From contig JANTQA010000042.1 in the NCBI GenBank assembly GCA_027625915.1, forward strand, positions 5,344,001 through 5,408,000: 64,000 nt of DNA, written 5' to 3'. Below, in pieces: positions 1 to 10,819 of this stretch. Under the pieces are notes generated by a model, which saw only the letters and a list, made by a program, of their open reading frames with translations, did not search any database and was not told where the DNA came from. Origin of the DNA: Anaeramoeba flamelloides (taxonomy: Eukaryota; Metamonada; Anaeramoebidae). A program made the position numbers and the translations under genes. Position 1 is the first letter of the stretch. Each line of letters opens with the position of its first letter.

Positions 1-2
1 TT

Positions 3-3000
3 AAAGAACCAAATGGTAACCCCATTAATACAAGAGAACAGAAAGACGCAAATGAATTTTTAAATATATTATTTGATAAAATAGAGGATTCATTGAAAAA
101 TACACAATCTGCAAATTTATTAAAAAATATTTATGGTGGACATTTAATTCACCAAATAATTTGCCAATCACAGATCTCACATCGAAGCGAACGAGAGGAG
201 CCCTTTTTTACAGTTAGTTTGGAAGTGAAAAATAAAAAAACTTTAACAGAGTCTTTGGAAATGTTTATTCAGGGGGACATGTTGAATAATAATAATCAAT
301 ATCATTGCTCGCAATGTAATACTAAGGTTGATGCCTTGAAAAGGTGCTGCTTTTTTGATTTGCCAAATACTTTAATTTTCCATTTGAAAAGGTTTGATTT
401 CGATTTTGATTTATTGCAAAATGTTAAAATAAATTCAATGTTAGGGTTCCCTCATGAATTAAATATGAGGCCTTATACCTTAGAAGGAATTATTGATAAG
501 GAAAATGGTATAAATTATGAAGAGGAACAAGCACAAAGGGAAAACGAATTAAATGGTGATGAGATGGAGAAGGATGGTGAAGAGAAAGATAATGATGAAG
601 AAAATAATGATGACAATAATGAAAAGGATTCTGATGACAAGGAAAAAGATAAAAATGATGGAGACAATGATGATGATGATGATGATGAAAATGATGATAA
701 TGTATTAGGAGAATCTGAAAATGGTGATGATGAAAAAGAAAAAGATAAAAGTGATGGAAATATATCAGAAGAATCTAAAAATGGTGATGATGATAACAAA
801 GATAAAAATGAAAAGAATAAAAAGAATAACAATGAGAATGAGAAATCCCAAATTGAGGATCAAACAGATCCTTATAAAATCAATAGATTAAGAAAACAAT
901 CCTATTATGATTATGAATTAGTTGGTGTTGTTGTGCACTCTGGAACAGCAAATTTTGGACATTATTATTCTTATATTAAAGATCGACAAATTCAAAAAAA
1001 CGGAGATAATAAAAATGAGAATGAGGATAATTATAAATTAGAATCCGTATGGCATACTTATAATGATTCCTCTGTTTCCAAATTTGATGTAGATAATTTG
1101 CCAAAGGCAGCTTTTGGATCTGTTGAAAAATCAGTTGATGATCCCAGAGGACAATCAAGAAGATATAATGGCTATATGCTGTTATATGAAAGGAAGAAAA
1201 AAATTATTATCGAAACTGGAAATAATGTAAATGACCGCGAGACTACTAATACTACCAATGTTAATAATGAAAATAAGATTAAAAAGAAATCTGATAAAAA
1301 TGAAAAGATTAATTCTGAAATTAATGATGTCATCCAAGAAATTAAAACACAAAATAAAAATGTCCAACATGAAAAAAATATTTATAGTGTTAGTTATTTT
1401 AATTGGATAAAATCTCATATTGATCAAATATTAACTTATCAGAATAATAATAATAATAATAATAATCAGAAAAATGAAAAGCAAATAATAATAAGAGAAT
1501 TAACCGATCAATCAATTTATCCATTAATTTTAAGATCAGCAACATTATTTTGTATGAAAGTTTTAACGCATACTAGTAATAAAGACGATTTTGGATTATG
1601 GATTGATCCATTGAAAGCCCTATATTCCAAGTGCCCTGAAGAGGTGCAATGGCTTTTGAACAAGCTATTAGATAACAATTCATTATGGGCAATTACTATG
1701 ATTTATAATTGTTACAGTTCTACAGTTAAAAGAAACTTTATTGGCTTTATTAAGCATTTAATGGATTTACAAGCAAAAATTGACCGAAATAGTTATTTAG
1801 ACACAATGAAAATTGAAATATTAACCGAAAATAAATCTCAAGAAAAAGATCAAAACAATAATCAAGAAAATGGGAAAGAAAATTCCAATACTGAAAAACA
1901 AACTAAAGAAATTTTGTTACCAAAATCCATTTTATTAAGATTTGTTAATGTTGTATTAAATAATTTAAATAAATGCATTGGTGTAGGTAAGGATCCCTCA
2001 ACACCATTACAAATTTTGATAGATTTTATCAATCTTGGAAGCTTTGAATTGAATTATTTAATTGTTAATAATACTTTAGAAAATATAATTAATTTCTATC
2101 AAAGAACAATTATTTCCTTTTTAAATAATCAAAATAATAAATCGTCAAATGGCAGCGATAGAAGGACGGGGACTTCTTCGACTTATCACTCGATTTATTC
2201 TTCGACTTACAGTAGTAAAGCAAGAAATAAAATATCTGCAAATAAATTCAATTTAATGGTTAAATTTATCTATTTATTAATAAAAGGCTGTGAAATTGAA
2301 TATGATAATTCTAATCAATATAACAATGAAACACTTGATCAAAGACCAAAATTAAAAATAAATAGAATTTTGTCATTTGGTACATTCTTTGAGCACATTG
2401 TAGAAAATCAAGTTAATCCCAAATATACTCGAAAATTGATACAATTACTTTCTCATGATCGTTTAGATGTTTCAAAAGTCTTTATTCAATTATTCTTAAC
2501 AACTTTGGGAAAATTGCATGAAAAGAATTTTAACCCAATACATATTTTACACGTGTTTGGCTGGTTATGCAATATTGAAGATGAATTTACTAAGCAAAGA
2601 ATACAACTATCTTTAATGCCAATTATGGAAGTGGTTTCTTCACTATTGGAAAGCCACAGAAGAGTTAGCGCACAAAAAATTATTCGAGCCTTATGGCAAA
2701 TCAAAAAAAATTCTTCGCAAATTACGCTTTGGATCATGAGTAACTTTGATTATATCGATAAAATCGCAGTCAAAACTGGCTTAAAAATTAAATTAAAAAA
2801 TCAAAATGATGAGAATGTTGAGGGAAAAAATGATGAGGAAGATGAGAAAAAAAAAGATGGAAAGAAAGATGAGAAAAAAAATGAAAAGAAAAATGACAAA
2901 AAGAATACAAAGTCAAAAGACAAGGGACAGACGAAAGAAGAAAATGCAAATGGGAAAAAGAAGAAGAAAGAGGAAGAAAAGGAAAACGAAAAGAGAAACG

Positions 3001-3233
3001 AAAGGGAAAAGGAAAAGGAAAAAATGAAAAGGAAACAAAAAAAAGAAAAGGAAACGAAAAAAGTGGAAGAAAATAAAAAAGTGGATGAGAAAAAAAATGA
3101 AAAGAAGGATGAAAAAAAAAATGAAAAGAAAAATGACAAAAAGAATACAAAAACAAAAGACAAGGGAAGCACGAAAGGAGAAAATGGAAATGGAAAAAAA
3201 GAAGAAGAAAGAAGAAACAAACAAGAAAAATGA
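3..3233 (+). CDS. Large USP-type ubiquitin C-terminal hydrolase, 5'-truncated by the window
   Basis: This is a cysteine deubiquitinase of the USP (peptidase C19) family, closest in layout to the very large USP9X/USP24/USP34 group. The frame is open from base 3, so the N-terminus and the catalytic Cys box lie outside the window. Visible parts in order are the QQD-like box (EQKDANEFLNILFD), a zinc-ribbon half (CSQC), a typical LKRFD strand, the His box (VHSGTANFGHYYSYIKD, catalytic His codon at 960-962) and the Asn/Asp box (WHTYNDSSVSKFD, about 1050-1080). An acidic Asp/Glu/Asn/Lys insertion of roughly 120 residues (about 520-870) splits the catalytic core. About 700 residues follow the core, mostly helical and then a Lys-rich tail, which fits the long C-terminal extension of the USP9X/34 group. 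The stop at 3231-3233 may be artificial: an adjacent frame continues to an acidic Ser/Asp end with a stop at 3361-3363. Family assignment is sure; the exact orthologue is not. Confidence 0.9.
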   Translation, partial: KEPNGNPINTREQKDANEFLNILFDKIEDSLKNTQSANLLKNIYGGHLIHQIICQSQISHRSEREEPFFTVSLEVKNKKTLTESLEMFIQGDMLNNNNQYHCSQCNTKVDALKRCCFFDLPNTLIFHLKRFDFDFDLLQNVKINSMLGFPHELNMRPYTLEGIIDKENGINYEEEQAQRENELNGDEMEKDGEEKDNDEENNDDNNEKDSDDKEKDKNDGDNDDDDDDENDDNVLGESENGDDEKEKDKSDGNISEESKNGDDDNKDKNEKNKKNNNENEKSQIEDQTDPYKINRLRKQSYYDYELVGVVVHSGTANFGHYYSYIKDRQIQKNGDNKNENEDNYKLESVWHTYNDSSVSKFDVDNLPKAAFGSVEKSVDDPRGQSRRYNGYMLLYERKKKIIIETGNNVNDRETTNTTNVNNENKIKKKSDKNEKINSEINDVIQEIKTQNKNVQHEKNIYSVSYFNWIKSHIDQILTYQNNNNNNNNQKNEKQIIIRELTDQSIYPLILRSATLFCMKVLTHTSNKDDFGLWIDPLKALYSKCPEEVQWLLNKLLDNNSLWAITMIYNCYSSTVKRNFIGFIKHLMDLQAKIDRNSYLDTMKIEILTENKSQEKDQNNNQENGKENSNTEKQTKEILLPKSILLRFVNVVLNNLNKCIGVGKDPSTPLQILIDFINLGSFELNYLIVNNTLENIINFYQRTIISFLNNQNNKSSNGSDRRTGTSSTYHSIYSSTYSSKARNKISANKFNLMVKFIYLLIKGCEIEYDNSNQYNNETLDQRPKLKINRILSFGTFFEHIVENQVNPKYTRKLIQLLSHDRLDVSKVFIQLFLTTLGKLHEKNFNPIHILHVFGWLCNIEDEFTKQRIQLSLMPIMEVVSSLLESHRRVSAQKIIRALWQIKKNSSQITLWIMSNFDYIDKIAVKTGLKIKLKNQNDENVEGKNDEEDEKKKDGKKDEKKNEKKNDKKNTKSKDKGQTKEENANGKKKKKEEEKENEKRNEREKEKEKMKRKQKKEKETKKVEENKKVDEKKNEKKDEKKNEKKNDKKNTKTKDKGSTKGENGNGKKEEERRNKQEK
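2868..3198 (+). repeat. Two 90-bp direct repeats coding the Lys-rich tail of the deubiquitinase
   Basis: The copies at 2868-2957 and 3108-3198 lie 240 bp apart and encode nearly the same peptide (DEKKNEKKNDKKNTK, then KDKG and a GK-rich end). Where the first copy has GGG followed by five A (2952-2959), the second has GG followed by seven A (3192-3200), one base longer. That difference moves the downstream reading frame. The repeat looks like a within-gene duplication. Confidence 0.85.
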
Positions 3234-3363
3234 AAAAATAACTAAAAAGGATACTGGGGAAAAAAATGGAAAGAAAGATGAGAAAAAAGAAAAGAAAAAA
3301 GAAGAAAAAAGTGATGAAAGTAGTGATAGTAGCAATAACAAAAGTAGTAGTGATAGTGATTAA

Positions 3364-4919
3364 ATTTTTTCGAAAAGTTATCAATTTTCTTTGATTTTTT
3401 TTTTATTTTTTGAAACCAATATTTCACAATTCATTTATTTTTTTAAAATAAAATTATTAGAATATTTTTACACAAGCAAAGGCTTTATACTCAAAATAAT
3501 CAATTATTTTATAGATAAATATTTTTTTCCTTTAATTTTTTAAATTCCTCTTGAATGGTTATGATAAATTCTAAATTAAAGTTTCTATTTAAACATTATT
3601 CAGTCAAAGGTTCACAAAAACATTTTTTTCAAATCTCAATTATTTTTTATAATTGACCTTTGAAGAACAAATAAGAAATAAGAAGAATAATAAACATCAA
3701 AGAATCTTTTGTAACTGGTCTATGAAATAAAACTAATTAATCTATAAATTTTCTTGAAAATTGAAAAACTTAAATTCTTAGGAATAATTGAAAAAAAAAA
3801 TAATGTTTATTTTGATCTTAGATTGAAAATCAAATAAAATTCCAATAGAAATAAATGTTTTTTTTCTACAATCATTTACACTTCTTAAATAACATTAGAA
3901 GAACACATTTTTTTACTTCCTTACTATGAATCTTGTACTAAAAAAAAAATTTTGGCAAATGAATTAACTTATCCTCAAAAAAATCGAAAAAAAAAATGTG
4001 AAAAAACTTATTTCATTTTTAAAATTTAATAAAAAAATTTTTACTTCTAATATCGATTCAAACCCTTCAAACACATGTATTTCAACCACTAATGAGTAAC
4101 TTTGACTGGAAAATGGTTATGATTTTTTTGTTTATTTTAAATTAAAGATATTTAAATTCTGATCTCAACAAATAAAATTAATTAAGGTGTAGGTGATTAA
4201 ATAAAAAAAGTTTTGATATAAGCTTAACAAAAGTTTATCATTGAAATTTGGATCTATTCAGCAAATATTTTTGATTCTTTCAAGTTATGAAAAAGTCTTT
4301 TTCTTTGCGAAAAAAAAAAAAAATTACTAAAAAATTTTTCGATTGTAAAAAATTGTTTGCTCTTATTCAAAAGAACAATTATAATTATACAAATCATTTT
4401 TTGAAATAAATATTGGTTTTGATTTCTTAATATAAAAATCACTTAATTCCCAAATAATATTTATAAAAATTTTTTTGAAAAATCCTATTTCATCTTAGAA
4501 CAAAAACACAATTTCAAAATAAAAAGAATTCAAAATAAACTATACAATTTAATTATAATAATAATAATAAAATTTAATGAATATATAAAAATCAGAAGTA
4601 TCAAAATTAATTTTTACCAATTTATAAATTGGTTTCAAAAAAATCATTTAATTACACTTATCAAAACCCAATAAATGATTGACATTTTATTAATAAAAAC
4701 AAAAAAAATTATTTTTGAAATCTTTTTTAACAAATTCTTTAGAAATAAACAAAAAGATGTTCAAATTGATGATAAAAGATAATTATTATACCCATAAAAA
4801 TAATTGTAAACTTGACAAATAATTACAAAAAGTTGGATTATTAAATCAAATAATGTTTCAACAAATATTTATTAAAATATTAAGTTTTTAAATTAATTAA
4901 TAAATATCCTATCTTTATA
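3364..4919. other. Intergenic, no gene seen
   Basis: The stretch is AT-rich between the deubiquitinase and the LINE. Every frame is broken by frequent stops. I see no RNA gene, no clear inverted repeat and only short A/T homopolymers. Confidence 0.6.
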
Positions 4920-7900
4920 TTAATGAAAAGTGGGTGCTAATAGTATCATAATATGGTATAAATAAGAAAATATTTTAAAAATTTTATCAAAAATAAGAAA
5001 TCAATATAAAATTATTCCCAAAGATATGACAATTTATACAAATAATAATAATATAAAACAAATTACAAAATTTAATGGTATTAAAAAAATTAAAAATAAA
5101 AAAATTATAAATTTATTATTAATTTTTTCTTCATTTAATATTAGAGGATTAAATAACCTGACAAAGAAATCTTTTTGGAATCTTTCTTAGTCGATAAAGA
5201 TATAGATATTTGTTTTCTCCAAGTAAAAATTACCAACAATAAGCCAACTTTTATTTTTTTGAAACAATAATTGCAATTATTTATTGTGAAAAAAAGGTGA
5301 AAGGAGGTTTATAAATATTATTCATAAAAAATTATATAAATTTTATTTCTGAAATTCAGTATCCAGACTAAGATATTCAAATAATTTATTTCATGGATAT
5401 ATTTTCTTATTCATATACATTTAAGGGAAGATCTAAAACAAGAAATAATATATACTATCCAAAAAATTATTGTACAATATTATAATTTTAAAACAATAAT
5501 TCTAGGGAATTTTAATCTTACATAATTTGAGATTTAAATAAAAACATAACTAAAAAAATTTAAAATTATTCCAAATTCTTCAAATAGTAGTTAAAATAAT
5601 ATTGGCCTTATACTAATTAATTTTAAAAATAAAAAAAATCTATAATTTTCAAAAACAATATAAAACAATATACTACACCATAAAATGATTCTTAATAATA
5701 TTAATGTTCAGACGGACTAAAAATATAAAAAAAATATGAAATTATTTCTCATAATATTTATCAAAAAGAATTTATTAAATATTTATCTGAAAGAAAATTT
5801 CTATTAAATAAACATTTCTATGAAAAAAATTTAAAACTGAATTTATCAAATACGCCAATAAAATATTTAAAGAAAATAAAAAAGGTTATAAAATTTCTCC
5901 ATTGATTAATATTATTAAAAGTAATACATATTTAATTCATCAGATCAAAAAAATAAAGAATCTTGGAATAAATTAATTGATAAAATTAACTTAGAAAATA
6001 AACTAAAAACAAAAAATTGTTGGGAAATAATTGATTTAATAAGGTCAAAAAAAAAAATGAAAATGAACATAAATAATAAAATTATGATCAAATAATATTT
6101 TGGTTATATTAAAAAAAATTCAATTAAAGCAAGTAAAAAAATTCTTTAGAATATATCAAAAATTTTAAAATAAAAAAATTAAAAATTTTTATAATTAATA
6201 TATTTTTTCCAATTGAAAATATTGAAAACACGATTAAAAATTGTAAAAATAAATCAGTTAAAGGATTACAAAAAAATGAAAATTTAAACTATTTTATTAA
6301 TGAGGGAAATTTTACTGATTTAATTGAAAATAAAAATTATTAAAAATTTCTTATTACAATTCAAAAAATCATAGATAATTGGTTTATTAACCCTACTAAG
6401 AATAATATAGAAAATATTAAAAAAAGGTCAATTTTCTTTGTTCATAAAAAAAAGGAAATGAAGTAACGACTTTGAATTATAGACCAATTTCAATTAACCA
6501 AGGCTTACCAAGATTATTTATAGAATCGTTTCATATAAACTAATTGAACCTTGTTGGAAATTTATTCATAAGCCACAATTTGGCTTTCGAAAAAAAAATA
6601 TGATTCTCACATTATTGTATTAAAATTCTTAAATACTTGTAATAAGGTAAAATAAAATAATGAAAATGAAAAAAAGAAAACCAATATTATAATGATTGAT
6701 ATAGCAAAATATTTTGATTTGATTAATTAGAAAAAATTGGAAAAAAAATAATAAAATTTATTTTAAAAATAAATATCAAAAAAATTATATTAAAGTATTA
6801 TCAAGGATAAGGAATTTGGTTTATTCTAAAGTGAAAAAATATCTCCCATTTTATTTGCTCTTATTCCTCATTTTCTTTTATTAAAAATTTTCTATTGACT
6901 AATCATTGTTAAATATTTGCAGATGCCATAATCCTAATTATAACAGGAAATAAAATTATTTAAATCAAAATGGAAATTCAATATATGAAATCATTATTCA
7001 ATTAGGATTAAAACATAAAAAGGTAAAACAGTTATATCCAAAGATTTAAAAAAAATAAATATTTGGATATTTTTTTGGATAAAATTACACATTTAGTATA
7101 TAATTTAAAATAATCTACAATCAGTTCCACTTTTAAGACACAAACTTTCAACGGAATTTAAGGCACAAAAAAATTTCAAATTAATTTACAAAATTTGGAA
7201 TTTTTTTTTTACAAATTATTTTACTAGAATCTTGAATTTTGTGCTTTAATTTGAGATTTTTATTGTGCCTTAAATTTCGTTGAAATTTTGTACCTTAAAA
7301 GTGGAACTGATGGTAAATAAACATAAAACAACTGTTAAAAAAAATGTTCAATAATAATTCTCTGAGAAATAGTTTAAAAACGATGATTATTTAAATCTTT
7401 TGATATAAAGTTAATCATAATATGGATAAGAAAATTTTAATTATAAAATAAAAATACAGAAAAATTATTTAAATGCCTGGATTAATTCATGGATTACTGG
7501 AATATGTAAAATAAACAGAAATGTACCAACTATGATTTACAAAACAGAATTTAAAATTGAAAATATGAAAAATTCAGTAAATAAAAAGAAATTTAAATTA
7601 AAAAATAAATTAAATTATTTAGATCTTCCTTATTTAGAAAAATTGATAAAATTTAATCAAAGAATAAATAATAAAATCAGCTGGTATATAAAAAGATAAA
7701 ATTGAACGTAAAATTGAAATATATAACTATTTGTCAATGAGTTGCTGAATTCCAAAAGTTGGAAGATTCAAAATTATTTTACAATAATTAAAAATCAAAA
7801 TTATTTATTTTAAACACAAAAATATTTATGTTATCCACCAAGTTGAACAATCCTAAAATTCAGGTAATTTACTAATTGCCTAAATAGATATTACTATATA

Positions 7901-8200
7901 ATCAATAAGAATTCAAATAAATTTTGTCCTCTATGTTTAAAATATGAACAAAGATACATTATAGAAAAAATTGATCATTTTTTATGGGTATGTTCTTCCT
8001 ATGAAAAAGATAGATCAATTTTTCATAACAAATTAAAAGAAATAACACTTAATAAATTAATTTTAAATCAAGACAGTTTGAAATTATTTTCATTAACGAA
8101 TGATCGTGAAATATATGATTTAACGCTTATATTTCTCAAAGGTGATTTAATTATAAGGGCAACTAGAGTGTAATTTACACTTCTTCAATAATAAAAAAAA
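4920..8200 (+). mobile_element. Decayed non-LTR retrotransposon (LINE, APE-endonuclease type)
   Basis: Fragments of a LINE second reading frame appear in the right order across all three plus frames. An endonuclease start reads FNIRGLNN near 5140, followed by DKDIDICFLQ near 5190 and ILGNFN near 5500. Reverse transcriptase pieces read KGNEVTTLNYRPISI near 6450-6490, IDIAKYFD near 6695 and FADAIILI near 6920 (the FADA stands where active copies have YADD). A C-terminal zinc knuckle reads CPLC, then HFLWVC near 7925-8000. Frames change many times and stops are frequent, so the copy is dead. The 3' end lies close to 8170-8200, where a short A-rich tail follows the TTTACACTTCTTC motif; a second copy of this end is at 36.0 kb. 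The 5' border is a guess. A 200-bp MITE sits inside at 7116-7315. Confidence 0.85.
7116..7315. mobile_element. 200-bp palindromic MITE, copy 1 (inside the LINE)
   Basis: The element is almost wholly palindromic. Its ends are TACAATCAGTTCCAC and the inverted GTGGAACTGATGGTA, and the motif TTAAGRCACAAA recurs inside each arm. Four other copies lie at 40.8, 44.1, 55.5 and 58.3 kb, all 199-201 bp long. The TACAGT ends with TA at the border are typical of Tc1/mariner-type MITEs; the superfamily is inferred from that only. This copy has the most altered ends of the five. Confidence 0.92.
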
Positions 8201-9046
8201 CAAAAACACAATTTTTTTCGAAGAAAAATTTGAAAAATGTTTAAAAAAATATCATAAAATTCTAATTTTCAATGTTTTTTTTTGGTGAAAATAGTATCCT
8301 TCTTCAAACAATGTAAATATTCGAGACAGGTTTCAATAAAACAGCTTTTTGTTTAACTTTTAGAAATATCTCAAAAAAAGAAAAAAAATCTTTACATTGA
8401 TATTTATTACAATTTATAGTGTAATAGCTAAAATAGAAATAAACAAAGTAAAAACTTATTTATAATGTGAGAAAAGAAATGAATTTAATTATTCACTTTT
8501 TATTAAAAAAATATAAAAAAAAATTGATTTAACCTTCCTGAAAAAAATTTTCTTTTATGATTTCTTAGTTGATCAGAATTTTTTGACACTTAGCATTTCC
8601 AATATTACAAAATAAGAAAGTAAATAATATCATCAATAACATATTTTAATATTTTGCTCTGCTGTTGCAAAGAATGATCCATTAATAAAATATTTTTCCA
8701 TTCTTTTTAGAAACAATTAAATAAATAAATATTAAGTAATAAAATTAAAATTTTAACATTTTAAAAAAACATATAATATTTCAAAATCAAAATTATTTCT
8801 CATTTGGTTTTTCCAACAAAAAAAAAAACTATTAACGGTTATTAAGTTATTATTATTTCCTCAAACGTCATTTTTGAAAGCATCATATTTAATAACTTTT
8901 GAGAAAATAGTGAAAATTTCAAATTAGCAAATAAACAAAAAAATGTCTCTAAATTTATATATTTCAGATTTAAATATTAAATTACGACTAAATATTAGTC
9001 TTGGAATTGCTTGTGAAAATTCCACAGAATAGTAATATTTATAAAA

Positions 9047-9050
<4 letters not shown>
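8201..9050. other. Intergenic, no gene seen
   Basis: AT-rich sequence between the LINE tail and the TA microsatellite, without a convincing reading frame, RNA gene or repeat. Confidence 0.55.

Positions 9051-9101
<51 letters not shown>
9051..9101. repeat. (TA)n microsatellite
   Basis: About 25 uninterrupted TA units lie 60 bases past the 3' end of the GBF1-like gene. The tract can form a cruciform and is probably length-variable. Confidence 0.97.
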
Positions 9102-9103
<2 letters not shown>

Positions 9104-9161
9104 AAAAGATAACAATATTAAAAAAGATATTTAAACTTCTTTAATTTTATCGTTTAACGGC

Positions 9162-9911
9162 TTAATTTGAAATAATTCTTCTTTTAAATTTGGGAAAAAA
9201 AGGATCTAAAATTGGCCAAGTTTTATTCCAAATAATGAGGTTTATTTCTTGTTGATTTTGGATTGGTGGCTGAAAAATGCCTTCTTTTGAACAAACAAGT
9301 ATCATGTTTTTAATAATTTCTTGAGAAGATTCTATTAATTTGTTGGGATTTTTTCCAATTAAAATATAAAATAATTGGATAGTTTTTAACCATAAGCAAG
9401 TGAAATCTGATAATTGTATCAATTTTGATAAATGCAATAAAAGCATTTTTGATATTAATGAGATACTGGATAAGCGTAAATAAATTAACTGTTGTTTTTC
9501 AATGTTTTCTACATTGACCAAGGAAAGCAATATGGTATCAAAACATTTTTTTAAATTTGTTCTGTTTAAATTACAGCCACATTCACTAAATAATATATGG
9601 CAAAGATTTTGATAAGCTTTTAGCGTTAATTCTTTTCTTGGGTCTGAACATATTTCTTTTAAGCTTTGCAAAAATGGTTCCCAAACTTTATTCCAATTTT
9701 GGCTTTCATATTGCATGCTTTTTTTCACAATATTATCATGCACTATCATAAATAATTTCATTGACTGTAAATTTTCTTCAATTGTTCCATTTTTTGAAAT
9801 AATAAAAGAATGAAGAGTTGAGATAATATTGTCTGTAAAATTTTGTAAATTTATTAAGCATTTAATTTTTAATTCATCATTTTCATTGATCTTTTCCTTC
9901 TTCACTTTCAC
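9162..9911 (-). CDS. GBF1: GBF1-like C-terminal segment
   Basis: This is the last HDS region. VWEPFLQSLKEICSDPRKEL, LLLHLSKLIQLSDFTCLWLK and the very end (NMILVCSKEGIFQ, then IIWNKTWPILDPFFP) align with the C-terminus of animal GBF1, where the same order ends in a WE.TW..ID.FLP block. This close match at the extreme C-terminus distinguishes GBF1/Gea from the BIG/Sec7 subfamily. The stop is TAA at 9162. Confidence 0.9.
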   Translation of the reverse strand: MKVKKEKINENDELKIKCLINLQNFTDNIISTLHSFIISKNGTIEENLQSMKLFMIVHDNIVKKSMQYESQNWNKVWEPFLQSLKEICSDPRKELTLKAYQNLCHILFSECGCNLNRTNLKKCFDTILLSLVNVENIEKQQLIYLRLSSISLISKMLLLHLSKLIQLSDFTCLWLKTIQLFYILIGKNPNKLIESSQEIIKNMILVCSKEGIFQPPIQNQQEINLIIWNKTWPILDPFFPKFKRRIISN

Positions 9912-10738
9912 CTTTCACATTCTCAATTTTATTTTCCTTTCCCTTTCCCTTTTCCCTTCCTCTTTTAATTTCCATTTCCTTTTCAATTTCCTTCCCATTT
10001 CCGTTTTCCTTTTTAATTTCATTTTCATTTTCTTGTTCTTGTTCTTTTTCTTTTTCATTTTTCTCAATTTTTCCATTTCCCTTTTCATTTTCATTTTCCT
10101 GTTGGTTTTCTTTTCCATTTTTATTTCAAGTTTACATTTTCTTTTTCTTTTTCCTTATCGTTTTTCATCTGTATTTTATGTTTTACTTCCTTTCCCCCTT
10201 TCAAATTAATTTTGTTTAATTTAACAATTTTTTCATTTCCATTACTTCTACTACTACTAATATTATTATTATTATTCAATTTAATTTCTTGATAAATTAA
10301 TTTCCTTACTGATTCTAAACCCAAACTATATGTTTTTTTATTTGTTGTAGAATCTTCTAATAGAGAAAACAATGATAATAAATTAGCTTGAGAGTTTAAA
10401 ATTTTGATATTTTTTAAAATTAATTTAGAAATACCAAAAATAACTTTTTGATAAATTTGTAATTTGGCTTCCTTTGGAATTGTTAAAATAAATTTTAAAG
10501 TTTTTAAAATGTTACTCAAAATAATTGGTTGGTTTTCATTTAATTTTAAAGAAATATTTAATACACAAATAGTAATCCTTTCTAAAATTAAATAATCTTT
10601 CCTTTGAATTGAACTAATGATTCCAACAAAAAGGTCTCTAATTGTTGGCCAAATTAATTCAATTCTAAAAATCTTATCAATTGTTATTAAATTTAATAAT
10701 TCCAAACAAAATATTCTAGTTGATTCTTCTAATTGATG

Positions 10739-10819
<81 letters not shown>

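Noticed and set aside
2788-3427. Long Phe/Ser-rich reading frames on the minus strand opposite the deubiquitinase tail
   Set aside because: They are the complement of Lys/Glu-rich codons (AAA/GAA read as TTT/TTC) and have no protein-like content.
4920-8200. The RT-bearing element as an LTR element
   Set aside because: No terminal direct repeats, and the endonuclease plus zinc-knuckle order is that of LINEs.
9829-10209. Plus-strand Phe-rich frame opposite the GBF1 linker
   Set aside because: Shadow of the Lys/Glu-rich linker; no conserved residues.
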